Positions 31,266 through 39,503 of a stretch of DNA of 64,000 nucleotides are shown piece after piece; positions within the stretch are counted from its first letter, which is position 1; every line of letters begins with the position of its first letter. Under the pieces are notes generated by a model. The model had not been told where the DNA came from. It saw nothing but the letters and a program-made list of their open reading frames with translations, and searched no databases. The DNA is from Microbacterium sp. Root166. Its GTDB lineage: Bacteria > Actinomycetota > Actinomycetes > Actinomycetales > Microbacteriaceae. The position numbers and the translations under genes are program-made. The DNA is taken from assembly GCF_001427145.1 (NCBI RefSeq), contig NZ_LMGL01000002.1:1-64000 (forward strand), given 5' to 3'.

Positions 31266-31565
31266 ATGATCATCGAGTTCGAGGGTGAGGTGTTCCGCTG
31301 GGATGCCCGCGACGACGCCTCATGGTTCTTCGCCGCCGTGCCGCCCGAGCTGAGCGAGGACATCCGCGAGATCCCGCGTCCCTACCGCGGCTTCGGCGCG
31401 GTGCGCGTTCGCGCGCGGGTGGGTGGCTCGGAGTGGACGACGTCGATCTTCCCCGACTCGAAGGCCGGCTCATACGTGCTGCCGCTGAAGAAGGCGGTCC
31501 GGGATGCCGAAGGCTTGGTCGACGGCGGGCCCGTGGTGGTTCGGCTCGACGTGCTCGACGGGTGA
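31266..31565 (+). CDS. DUF1905 domain protein
   Basis: A 99-aa all-beta protein. The order FEGEVFRWDARDDASWFFAAVP, then GFGAVRVRARVGGSEWTTSIFP and SYVLPLKKAVRDAEGL matches DUF1905, whose members often occur alone or fused to a YdeI-like domain. No catalytic residue is known for the family. It begins nine bases after the membrane protein gene. Confidence 0.88.
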   Translation: MIIEFEGEVFRWDARDDASWFFAAVPPELSEDIREIPRPYRGFGAVRVRARVGGSEWTTSIFPDSKAGSYVLPLKKAVRDAEGLVDGGPVVVRLDVLDG

Positions 31566-31572
31566 GCGCGCT

Positions 31573-31625
31573 CGGTCGTTGAGCGCGCGAAGCCCCGGTC
31601 GTTGAGCGAGCGAAGCGAGACGAAC
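31573..31625 (+). repeat. Two copies of a GGTCGTTGAGCGAGCGAAG intergenic element
   Basis: CGGTCGTTGAGCGCGCGAAG (31573-31592) and CGGTCGTTGAGCGAGCGAAG (31596-31615) are near-identical direct copies. The second continues into CGAGACGAAC. The same element, including the CGAGACGAAACG tail, occurs near 24984 and, inverted, near 53341-53373. It lies between convergent genes and behaves like a REP-type element. Confidence 0.8.
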
Positions 31626-31634
31626 CGCCCGCAT

Positions 31635-33569
31635 CTACCCGACGCCGCAGCCGACCACCTTATAGAGCGAGGACGAGCCGGAGCGGAACGCGAGTTCGAC
31701 GTTGGGGGAGTCGTCGAGATTCTCGAGGCCGGGTTGCGGCCGAAGGATCGGGGACGGGTTCTCCTTATGGAACTCGAGGACCCACTTCACCTCGAGGTCG
31801 CGCGCTGCCTCGCAAGCGGCGTCCCCGGTGGTCGCGCTGGCAAAGCCATCGAGGAACGCCCTCTTCTCCGGAGAGATCGGAGCAAGAAGGTGCCCTACGA
31901 GCACCGGACGCCCGGTCAGTGCGTACGCCAGACTCGAGCCATCGCGCGGACTGCCCGCGATGACCTCGTCGCGGGGAACGATCTGCTCGATCTGGGACAG
32001 CACCGCACGGTCGTCAGGGCTGACCGCGAGAAGCGCCTGGATGGGATTGTCTGTGGGGGTGTAGACCGCGTTCATCCATGAGTCGGTCCGACGCACACCG
32101 GGTGACTGCACCAACAGTGTGCAGAGGATGAGCAGCGCGAGCGAACGGGTCACCAGATCGAAGCGGTGGAGACCCGAGGTGCGCAGCAGCTGAGCGATCC
32201 AGATCCAAGCGGACTGCACGCCGACCGCGGCGAGCGGAATGATCACGGCGGGAGCGAACGCCGCGATGCGCGTGGCATCCGAGTACCAGGGGCCGGACAT
32301 GACGATGCGGAGGAACTCGTTGTCCCCGGCGGCGGAGATGTAGAGGAAGCCCACGATGGCCCACATTCCCACCGCTACGCCGTCGCCGGCTCGACCACGC
32401 TTGATGCTGAGAACGATGCCGATGGTGGTGAAAGCGGCAGTGACCAGCGGGAGGATCGAACTCGCGTAGGACTGGGTAAGCACTTCGCCGATCGCCTGCG
32501 GGATCGTCGATCGCCAAGCAGCGGGCTGCTCGATGTGCGGCCGGACGAACACGATCATCGCCAGCACTGCTGCCACGGCAAGTGCACCGAGCAAGAGGAC
32601 GAGTCGGCCGCGCTCATGGCCCTTGCGCGCGGTCCGGAGCGCGGCTGCAATGACTGGCGGCAGTGCCAGGACCGCGAGCATGACGATTACCGAGGGGTGG
32701 GTCAGCGCAATAGCGGGGACTGAACCTGCCGCCACGGTACCCGCAGCAACGCGACGGATATTTCCGGCGCCGATTCCGCAGCACGCGCAGATTGCGGCGA
32801 GGCCGATCGGCAGTAACGCGATACCCGCCACGAGCGGAAAGGTGCCGAGATACGGAAGCAGATAAAACGGATAGAGGGCGAAACCGGCTGACAGAGCCCC
32901 GGCAGCGATGAGGAGTACCGGCTGGGTTCCGAAGAGGGTGCGTGTGAGAAGGACCGCGCCGAGTGGCCAGATGAGGCACGTGAAGACGACCAGCACTGCG
33001 TTGGTGGCAGTGGGAATGGACGCTCCTGATACTCCGACGACGAGGGCTGATATCGCGTGCCAACCGGTGGGATAGAAGTCGATTGCCGCGGACGGGTCAC
33101 CGAAGCCCCCGAATCCAAAGGGGGACGCGATGCCGCTGTCGAGGATCGAGCGCACGGCATTCAGATGGAAGACATTGTCTCCGACCTGTGCGAACGCATC
33201 CGGTGCTGGAATCGCTGACGCGAGACGTACTGTCAGCAGAAAAGCACCCAGCGCTACTCCGAGCGTCGACGACCAGCGCGAGTTCACAGCATCGGAGTGC
33301 CGTGGTCGCAGAAATGGGATGGAACGAGTCAGAAGTGCCGCGATCAGCGCGAGTACGGCTGTAAGCCCGAGTACCACCCACAGCGACCAGACCGCTCCGA
33401 TGGCAGCGGCTATCGCCGTCGATGTCGTGATCACGGAGACGCCGAGGGCGGCGCCGGCACCGGCAAGCCACAGGCCACGAAGCCGCAGCGCCGCCGCGAT
33501 GCTGAGCCCCGGCAGGAAGATGACCACCACACAGCAGGTGATCGACCACACCAGCTGCCACCAGTGCAC
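31635..33569 (-). CDS. DUF6541 multi-spanning membrane protein
   Basis: A 644-aa protein with about 13 predicted membrane helices and a hydrophilic C-terminal domain from about residue 500. The start is GTG 33569 with AAGGAG five bases before. The N-terminus (VVVIFLPGLSIAAALRLRGL) and total layout match DUF6541, actinobacterial membrane proteins resembling GT-C glycosyltransferases. An acidic/His loop after the first helices, as in GT-C enzymes, may be present in DNVFHLNAVRSI. It stands divergently next to the pilin genes; pilin or wall glycan modification is an inference. Confidence 0.75.
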   Translation of the reverse strand: MHWWQLVWSITCCVVVIFLPGLSIAAALRLRGLWLAGAGAALGVSVITTSTAIAAAIGAVWSLWVVLGLTAVLALIAALLTRSIPFLRPRHSDAVNSRWSSTLGVALGAFLLTVRLASAIPAPDAFAQVGDNVFHLNAVRSILDSGIASPFGFGGFGDPSAAIDFYPTGWHAISALVVGVSGASIPTATNAVLVVFTCLIWPLGAVLLTRTLFGTQPVLLIAAGALSAGFALYPFYLLPYLGTFPLVAGIALLPIGLAAICACCGIGAGNIRRVAAGTVAAGSVPAIALTHPSVIVMLAVLALPPVIAAALRTARKGHERGRLVLLLGALAVAAVLAMIVFVRPHIEQPAAWRSTIPQAIGEVLTQSYASSILPLVTAAFTTIGIVLSIKRGRAGDGVAVGMWAIVGFLYISAAGDNEFLRIVMSGPWYSDATRIAAFAPAVIIPLAAVGVQSAWIWIAQLLRTSGLHRFDLVTRSLALLILCTLLVQSPGVRRTDSWMNAVYTPTDNPIQALLAVSPDDRAVLSQIEQIVPRDEVIAGSPRDGSSLAYALTGRPVLVGHLLAPISPEKRAFLDGFASATTGDAACEAARDLEVKWVLEFHKENPSPILRPQPGLENLDDSPNVELAFRSGSSSLYKVVGCGVG

Positions 33570-33763
33570 GGGAACTCCTTCGGTGGCGATCGCGGGCGGA
33601 AGATTGAAAGGCGCTGCGAGAATCGCGCGGGAAGCACCTATCGGAATTCTGGACGATTCGATACGGTCCGTGACCGTTTGCGGCGATTCCTGAGCGGAAT
33701 GCGTAAGCGAATGTGGTTCTTGAGAGTTTCCTGAGTGAACCCTGCGGTACGCTCCGTTGACAG

Positions 33764-33787
33764 GAGCATGAGAGAGATCTCATGCTC
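33764..33787. promoter_or_regulatory. 24-bp palindrome upstream of the pilus operon
   Basis: GAGCATGAGA and TCTCATGCTC (10 bp arms) enclose four bases. TTGACA at 33757-33762, two bases before, looks like a -35, so the palindrome would cover the spacer and -10 and could be an operator. The 373-bp gap between the DUF6541 gene and pilA holds no convincing gene. It is AT-richer than its surroundings and also has CATATATGG near 33859 as an alternative -10 region. Confidence 0.6.
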
Positions 33788-33901
33788 ATGGGTGGGAGGG
33801 GATTCACGCCGAACCGCGTGCGTCTCACCTCGGCTCTGATGAGGTCGGGGACGCAACATATATGGGGTTTGTGTCGATCAGTCACGTTCGTGGCTTCATC
33901 A

Positions 33902-33942
33902 GTGCTGTCCGAAACCATCCACCGCATTAGGGGAGACAGCAC
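33902..33942 (+). promoter_or_regulatory. Leader inverted repeat around the pilA ribosome binding site
   Basis: GTGCTGTC (33902-33909) and its exact complement GACAGCAC (33935-33942) bracket 25 bases. The right arm abuts the pilA start codon. The Shine-Dalgarno AGGGGAG lies in the loop at its 3' edge. If the RNA folds, the start codon would be next to a stem, so translation could be modulated. Confidence 0.55.
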
Positions 33943-34317
33943 ATGCGTGCATTCATCAAGAACTACATGGACGACCTGAAGAAGCAGCGCGAAGAGCGCG
34001 GCGAAGATGGCGGCTTCTCGCTCATCGAGCTCATCGTCGTCGTCGTGATCCTCGGCATCCTCGTCGCCATCGCGATCCCGGTGTTTCTCGGACTGCAGGC
34101 GAACGCCGAGCAGTCCGCGCAGGACACTGTTGCAGCGAACGCTGCGACGCAGGCCGCTGCGACCATCGCCAACGGCTCGAGCGCTCACACATTTGCCAAC
34201 CTCGAGGATGGCGCTACATACGACATCACGATCGCGGACGGCGACACCCTCGACGACTTCTGCGTCACGGTCGAGGGCCCCGCAGCCGTCGACTCGACCT
34301 CCGGCCCCGGCTGCTAA
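33943..34317 (+). CDS. pilA: Type IV major pilin
   Basis: A 124-aa prepilin. The 24-residue charged leader ends in Gly-Gly, cut before Phe25. The mature start FSLIELIVVVVILGILVAI has the required Glu5 and a hydrophobic helix for packing in the pilus. The mature protein is only about 100 residues, small for a pilin. Two Cys in the last 20 residues (FCVTV and the final Cys) could form the C-terminal disulfide loop. A strong hairpin follows the gene. Confidence 0.9.
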   Translation: MRAFIKNYMDDLKKQREERGEDGGFSLIELIVVVVILGILVAIAIPVFLGLQANAEQSAQDTVAANAATQAAATIANGSSAHTFANLEDGATYDITIADGDTLDDFCVTVEGPAAVDSTSGPGC

Positions 34318-34327
34318 TCAGCCCATT

Positions 34328-34354
34328 CGGGGTGGGGACATCGTCCCCACCCCG
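34328..34354 (+). terminator. Hairpin between pilA and the minor pilin genes
   Basis: CGGGGTGGGGAC (34328-34339) pairs perfectly with 34343-34354 over a three-base loop. It follows the pilA stop by ten bases. It probably acts as a partial terminator or 3' stabiliser that gives more major pilin than minor pilin transcript. Confidence 0.8.
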
Positions 34355-34383
34355 ATTCCCGCTTAAGCGCTCTGGGGAGAGAG

Positions 34384-34797
34384 ATGAACAATCGAGAGTC
34401 AGATGCAGGCTTCGGCCTCGTCGAGGTGATCATCTCCATGCTTCTGCTGGCGATCATCGCTGTGGCTCTCATCCCGCTCCTCTGGCAGGGAATCAGGCTC
34501 GCGTCGACGGAGTCGGCCACGGCGACCGCAACCCGCCACGTGAACTCGCTCGTAGAGGAGCTGCGTGAACAGCCCACGTGCGCCAGGGTCGCCGGCGCTG
34601 TCACAGCTCCAGCCGTGACGGATGGACGCGGGTCATCCCTGACCACCTCAGGCTCGTACCGCACCTACGCGATCGACGGCACGCTCGGCACTCTCGGCTC
34701 GTGCGCGTCGGACACGACCGTGCGGGTCCAGCTCGCCGTCACCGACTCTGACGGTGACGTCATCGCCCGCACGACGGCATTGGTGTTCATCCCATGA
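34384..34797 (+). CDS. Type IV pilus minor pilin, PilV-like
   Basis: A 137-aa prepilin with a short nine-residue leader ending AG, then FGLVEVIISMLLLAIIAVAL with Glu5. The start ATG 34384 follows GGGGAGAGAG. Two Cys occur in the globular part (PTCARV, GSCASD). The position after pilA and before PilW- and PilX-like proteins fits a pilus-initiating minor pilin. It overlaps the next gene by four bases. Confidence 0.82.
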   Translation: MNNRESDAGFGLVEVIISMLLLAIIAVALIPLLWQGIRLASTESATATATRHVNSLVEELREQPTCARVAGAVTAPAVTDGRGSSLTTSGSYRTYAIDGTLGTLGSCASDTTVRVQLAVTDSDGDVIARTTALVFIP

Positions 34798-35330
34798 GGG
34801 CTCCCAAGCGGCAGCACAGTGACGAGAGCGGACTCGGTCTCATCGAGCTCATCGTCGCGATCATCGTCGGGGGCATCATCATGGGCGCCGTCGTGATGAT
34901 CTTCGTGAACTCATGGCGGACTCAGGAAGAGGTGACGACGGTGACGCAGGCAACCAACCGCGGTCAGCTCGTAGGCGCCACCATCGAACGCGCCATGCGC
35001 AACGCGCTCTTCTTCGAGGTCGACGCGACCGGCACCGAGCTGCGCGTGCGCACCTCACTCGACGGAGAACTGCAATGCCAGGGCTTCCGGATCGTCGCCG
35101 GCGCGGCGCAAATGACGACCGATACCACAACTCTTTCGACTCCCTCGACGTCATGGCCGACGTGGCAGAGCGGCGTCGTTCAGCGACCCGGTGTGCCGTT
35201 CTTCGTGGCAACGGGCGACGTCGTCGTCTACACCTTCGATCTGACCACCGAATCCGCCCCCGTGCGGATCAAGGGCGAGGTCGCAACGCGGTCTATGACT
35301 GCAGGAGGGAGCGGGACATGCTGGTCGTAG
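34794..35330 (+). CDS. Type IV pilus minor pilin, PilW-like
   Basis: A 178-aa prepilin. The leader of 13 residues ends in Gly before LGLIELIVAIIVGGIIMGAV, with Glu5 present. The globular region has beta-rich segments and two Cys (LQCQGF and TCWS at the end), again allowing a C-terminal disulfide. It overlaps the next gene by 13 bases. Confidence 0.82.
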   Translation: MRAPKRQHSDESGLGLIELIVAIIVGGIIMGAVVMIFVNSWRTQEEVTTVTQATNRGQLVGATIERAMRNALFFEVDATGTELRVRTSLDGELQCQGFRIVAGAAQMTTDTTTLSTPSTSWPTWQSGVVQRPGVPFFVATGDVVVYTFDLTTESAPVRIKGEVATRSMTAGGSGTCWS

Positions 35331-36928
35331 ACCGCCTGCGCGCTCAAATGCGCGAGTCCGATGACCGAGGCGCCGTGTTGATGTCCGTCGTCATCGTCAT
35401 GATCGTCGGCTTCATCGTTGCGACCGCCATCGCGGCTTCCGTTGTGGCCACCATCGGTGCCAACGCTCAGAACGGTGACAATCTCGATTCTTTTGTCGCA
35501 GCAGAGTCGGGCCGCGATGTCGCCGTCAGTGCGCTCAACGCCGGATGCAGTCCGACGCAGACCAACTTCGCGGGCTCGTCCCCGCAGTTCACCAGTCGGA
35601 TCTATCAGACGGCCGGCGCCCAGCCCGAGTCCGCCGCCTCGACCGGTGTCACGGCGGGGTGCCCGACGTCCGCGACCAAGTACGTCGTCATCGAGTCGAC
35701 GGGAACGGGGCCCGACGGCACGACGACCACCATCAACTCGGTATACCCCTGGTCGGTCAGCTACGCCGAGGTTCCCGGAGGCGTCGTCACCTACTTCTCC
35801 GGCAGCGTGACGCAGGGCGTTGCGCACTACACCGGTGACCTGGTGCTTCGAAGCGGCAACTGGTCGTGCAACATCAACGGCATCCTCGACGGTGACCTCT
35901 ACGTGCTCAACGGCACCGTCTCGCTCAGCAACGGCTGCACGATCAACGGCGATATCTACGCTGACGGCAAGGTGAGCGGCCAGAGCAACGGCTGGCACAT
36001 CAACGCACGGCCGTCCAGCAGCAGCGTCGGCAACATCACGACCAACGGCCTCGTGGACCTGCGGTCCAACGGCAATACTTCGGTGGCCGGCAAGATCCAC
36101 GCCGGCGGCGAGGTCATCCTCGACGACAACGGCGGTGGCCTCGGCACTGTCGGCGGCACCGTGATCTCGATGGGCTCCGTGACGAAGGACCCCGGCTGGA
36201 CGACCGGCATCGTCACTCCGAACTCTCCGGACGAGCCTGTCTTCGAGCCCACGCTCGAGTGGCTCGAAGCCGCCTCGCAATGGATCGACCTCGATGCCGC
36301 CTCAGGTTGGGGAACTCCGATGGCGATCAACTGCAACGTGCTCCAGAACGCGAACACCGCCTCGGCCTTCGTCGAACCGTTGCTCGCCGCGTCCACGGCG
36401 CGCCTCGTACTCGACTTCTCGGCTTGCACGAAAGACGTGAAGCTCAACTTGGTCGGTGAGACACTCACACGGGATGTCGTCATCATCGCACCGAAGAATC
36501 AGGGCATGGACATCGAGGTCGGCAACCTCAGCGCTGCCTCCCCTGCCAAGCAGCTGCTGTTCATCCACTCCGATGGCAATCGTGACGATCGCGATGCCGC
36601 CGGAGACACGAAGCCGACCTGCGGCAGTACCGGCACCCGCAACACTCCTGACGGTTTCACAGCTTCCAGCGCCATCGACACCGACATCAACGTGATGGTG
36701 TACAGCCCCTGCGGCCTGGGAGGCACCGTGACCGCGAGCTTCTCCGGCCAGCTCTACGCCGATGACACCACACACTTCCACTCCGGCTCGCTCTACACGT
36801 GCCAGCCGATGTCGTGGCCTGGAGCGCTTCCCAAGCTGGGCTGCAAGATCAAGGGCGAGGGCGGGGTCATCGACGAGACCACCTTGACGCAGACGCTCGG
36901 CGTGCTGCTCTACCAGTCCGAGAACTGA
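35318..36928 (+). CDS. PilX-like pilus tip protein with beta-solenoid region
   Basis: A 536-aa protein starting at ATG 35318 behind AGGAGGGAG, inside the previous gene. The prepilin-like end is DDRGAVLMSVVIVMIVGF; like other PilX/GspK proteins it lacks Glu5. Residues about 145-280 show repeated short strands with G, N, D turns (GDLVLRSGNWSCNINGILDG, then DGDLYVLNGTVSLSNGCTIN). This resembles polymer-forming (bactofilin-like) beta-solenoids. The rest is an Asp/Asn/Thr-rich adhesin-like part. It is much larger than usual PilX, so it may be a tip adhesin. Confidence 0.78.
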   Translation: MLVVDRLRAQMRESDDRGAVLMSVVIVMIVGFIVATAIAASVVATIGANAQNGDNLDSFVAAESGRDVAVSALNAGCSPTQTNFAGSSPQFTSRIYQTAGAQPESAASTGVTAGCPTSATKYVVIESTGTGPDGTTTTINSVYPWSVSYAEVPGGVVTYFSGSVTQGVAHYTGDLVLRSGNWSCNINGILDGDLYVLNGTVSLSNGCTINGDIYADGKVSGQSNGWHINARPSSSSVGNITTNGLVDLRSNGNTSVAGKIHAGGEVILDDNGGGLGTVGGTVISMGSVTKDPGWTTGIVTPNSPDEPVFEPTLEWLEAASQWIDLDAASGWGTPMAINCNVLQNANTASAFVEPLLAASTARLVLDFSACTKDVKLNLVGETLTRDVVIIAPKNQGMDIEVGNLSAASPAKQLLFIHSDGNRDDRDAAGDTKPTCGSTGTRNTPDGFTASSAIDTDINVMVYSPCGLGGTVTASFSGQLYADDTTHFHSGSLYTCQPMSWPGALPKLGCKIKGEGGVIDETTLTQTLGVLLYQSEN

Positions 36929-36931
36929 CCC

Positions 36932-37771
36932 ATGACGCCGCTCACCGCCTTCATCGTCGTCACCGCAGGCGTGTTCGGGCTGCTCATCGGTTCTTTTCTG
37001 AACGTGGTTGCCTACCGGGTGCCAGCCGGGATCTCGCTGCTGCGCGAGAGCCGGTGCCCGCAGTGCGATGCAGCGGTGAAGCCGTGGCAGAACGTGCCGG
37101 TCGTCTCCTGGCTCGCGTTGCGTGGCCGGTGCGCCGCCTGCCATTCGCCGATAGCGCCGAGATACGCGGTCGTCGAGGGCATCACGGGTCTCGCGTTCGC
37201 CGCGATCGCGTGGTGGGCGCTCACCGCCGGCCTCGCCGTTCCTGCCACGTCGTCTCCGCAGATCTGGGCGGACGCGCTGATCATCATCGCGTTCCTGTAC
37301 TTCGCCGCGATCAGCATCGTACTGACGCTCATCGACCTCGACACGCACCGCCTGCCGAATGCGATCGTGCTGCCCAGCTACCTTGTCGCCGGTGTGCTGC
37401 TGACGGCCGCCTCAGCCCTGAGCGGCGATTGGATCGCACTACTCCGGGCAGCGATCGGCATGGTTTCGCTCTACGCGTTCTACTTCCTGCTCCGGCTCGC
37501 CCGACCGGGGGGAATGGGCGGCGGCGACGTCAAGCTTGCCGGCGTCGTCGGACTCTACCTCGGCTTCATCGGCTGGGGCGCGCTGGTCGTCGGTGCATTC
37601 GCGGCCTTCGTGCTCGGAGGCGTGTTCGGCCTCGCGCTGATCGCGCTGCGCCGTGCCGGCCGCAAGACGGCAATCCCTTTCGGCCCGTGGATGATCGCGG
37701 GCGCCTGGGTGGGAATCTTCACGGGCGAGGCTCTCGCCCGGTGGTACATGGAACTGTTCGCCTCCGTGTGA
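36932..37771 (+). CDS. pilD: Prepilin peptidase (A24 family)
   Basis: A 279-aa membrane aspartic peptidase that cleaves and usually N-methylates prepilins. The cytoplasmic N-terminal domain has two CxxC pairs (RCPQCDAAVKPW and RCAACHSPIAPR), typical of bifunctional enzymes. The catalytic Asp pair is in LIDLDTHRLP near residue 135 and GGGDVKLAG near 195. Eight membrane segments are expected. It begins four bases after the PilX-like gene. Confidence 0.93.
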   Translation: MTPLTAFIVVTAGVFGLLIGSFLNVVAYRVPAGISLLRESRCPQCDAAVKPWQNVPVVSWLALRGRCAACHSPIAPRYAVVEGITGLAFAAIAWWALTAGLAVPATSSPQIWADALIIIAFLYFAAISIVLTLIDLDTHRLPNAIVLPSYLVAGVLLTAASALSGDWIALLRAAIGMVSLYAFYFLLRLARPGGMGGGDVKLAGVVGLYLGFIGWGALVVGAFAAFVLGGVFGLALIALRRAGRKTAIPFGPWMIAGAWVGIFTGEALARWYMELFASV

Positions 37772-37824
37772 TGGGAGCGGCGTGAGCCGCCGCGGGAGCG
37801 ACTTCGAAGAAGGTAGGTGAGACC

Positions 37825-38859
37825 ATGGCGAAAACCTCCGTGGCGCTCGAGATCACAGAGGAAAGTGTGCGCGCCGTCGAGATGACGACGGGTCGCTCTC
37901 CGGCGCTGGTCGCGGCCGGTGAAGTGCCGCTGCCGCGTGAGGCGGCGAAAGACTCGGAAGTGCTCGATCCGGATGCGGTTGCTGTCGCGCTGCGCCAATT
38001 GTGGACGTCCGCAGGCATCAAGGGTCGTCGTGTCACGGTCGGCGTCGGCAGTCGCCGCATCCTCGTCCGCGAGTACACCACTCAGGCGATGAAGCCCGAG
38101 CTGCTACGCCAGGCGCTGCCCTTCCAGGTGCAGGATTTGCTTCCGGTACCCGTGGCCCAGGCCGTGCTCGACTTCTACCCCCTCACGCAGACCGGTGACA
38201 TGATTTCGGGGCTGCTGGTGGCCACCGTCTCGGAGACGATCGAGCAGATCATCACCACGCTCGGCAAAGCGAAGCTGCAAGCGGATGCCGTCGACCTCGT
38301 GCCCTTCGGACTCGCGCGGATCGCCAAGCGCGTCGCCGAGCCAGGGGAGACGGTGGCGATGATCCACATCGGCGACCACACCTCTCACGTCGTGGCAGCG
38401 ACGGACGGCATCCCGCATTTCGTGCGCATCATTCCCGTCGACGTGGCGACCACTGCTGCTCGGCGCGAAGAACTCGCCGCGCCGACACCAGAGTTGGAGT
38501 TGGAAGAGATGCTCGAGTCGGTGCCACCGCGACCTACGGCCGCCGGAACCCGCGCCGCGATGCGGAGCAACGGTGGCGCCAACTCACCGGCGGTCAACGA
38601 CCTCGTCGCGCGCTTGCGCAGCACGATTGCGTTCTTCGCCGCGCGCCCCGGGGCCCCGCAGGTAACGCGAGTGTGCGTCAGCGGAGCCGGGTACCTCGCA
38701 CCGGGTGTGGCCGAGACGCTCATTCGCGCATTCGACCTGCCCGTGCTGCCCGTGCGTCTTGATCAGCTGATCAACGTCGGCAAGCATCCGCTGCCCGACG
38801 AGCTCGCATTCAACACGGTCGCCACGGCGGGCGTACTCTTCGGGGAGGCCTCGCGATGA
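37825..38859 (+). CDS. pilM: Type IV pilus assembly protein PilM
   Basis: A 344-aa actin-like ATPase fold protein. The N-terminus TSVALEITEESVRAVEMT is the first phosphate loop strand; VGVGSRRILVREY and IHIGDHTSHVV follow. PilM recruits PilN through its N-terminal peptide on the cytoplasmic face of the pilus motor. The gene follows GAAGGTAGGTG by spacing suitable for translation and overlaps pilN by four bases. Confidence 0.88.
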   Translation: MAKTSVALEITEESVRAVEMTTGRSPALVAAGEVPLPREAAKDSEVLDPDAVAVALRQLWTSAGIKGRRVTVGVGSRRILVREYTTQAMKPELLRQALPFQVQDLLPVPVAQAVLDFYPLTQTGDMISGLLVATVSETIEQIITTLGKAKLQADAVDLVPFGLARIAKRVAEPGETVAMIHIGDHTSHVVAATDGIPHFVRIIPVDVATTAARREELAAPTPELELEEMLESVPPRPTAAGTRAAMRSNGGANSPAVNDLVARLRSTIAFFAARPGAPQVTRVCVSGAGYLAPGVAETLIRAFDLPVLPVRLDQLINVGKHPLPDELAFNTVATAGVLFGEASR

Positions 38860-39503
38860 GCGTCGCAGTACCTGTGCTGGTTCGGCCCGGGGTTCCCCGG
38901 GTCAACCTCATGCCCAAGGCGGAGATTGAGCGTCGCGAACGTGCGAAGCTCATGCGGCGATGGTTGTGGGGAGCGCTCGGCGCGCTGCTCCTGTCCGCGG
39001 TCATCGTGGCCGGTGCCGTCGTGCTTTCGTGGTTCGCTCAACAGCGGCTGGCCGCAGAGCAGGCGGAGACGACGCAGCTGATCTCCGAACTCGCGGCACT
39101 CTCTGACGTGAGCGCCGCGCTGTCCACCGAGTCCGACCTCGACGTCTTCCGCTACGAAGCCATGGGATCGGACTTCGCGTGGGAGCCGGTCATCGGCCAG
39201 GTACAGGCTTCGCTGCCTGCCGGAGTCACATTGACTGGCTTCGATCTGATAACCGGCGGTATCCCGCAAACCGACGACCCGACGGCGGAGCTCGGTCTCG
39301 TGGGCTCGCTGACATTGGCGAGCCCCAACGCGATCGACATCGGTCAGACGGTGCGCAGCGTCCGTGGCCTCGAGATCGTCTGGGACGCGGACGGCAGGCT
39401 CCTCTCCACCGATCAGCAGCTGTCCGGCGTCTACACCTATCAGCTCGAAGTGGCGTTCAACCAGACGATCTATTCCGGTGACTATGCCGAGGGAGACGAG
39501 TGA
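38856..39503 (+). CDS. pilN: Type IV pilus assembly protein PilN-like
   Basis: A 215-aa bitopic membrane protein. A cytoplasmic tail contains VPRVNLMPKAEIERRERAKL, which matches the conserved INLLP-like PilM-binding peptide of PilN. One transmembrane helix spans residues about 38-60, followed by a short coiled coil and a ferredoxin-like extracytoplasmic domain. Sequence similarity to Gram-negative PilN is weak, but order and topology support the call. Confidence 0.82.
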   Translation: MSVAVPVLVRPGVPRVNLMPKAEIERRERAKLMRRWLWGALGALLLSAVIVAGAVVLSWFAQQRLAAEQAETTQLISELAALSDVSAALSTESDLDVFRYEAMGSDFAWEPVIGQVQASLPAGVTLTGFDLITGGIPQTDDPTAELGLVGSLTLASPNAIDIGQTVRSVRGLEIVWDADGRLLSTDQQLSGVYTYQLEVAFNQTIYSGDYAEGDE

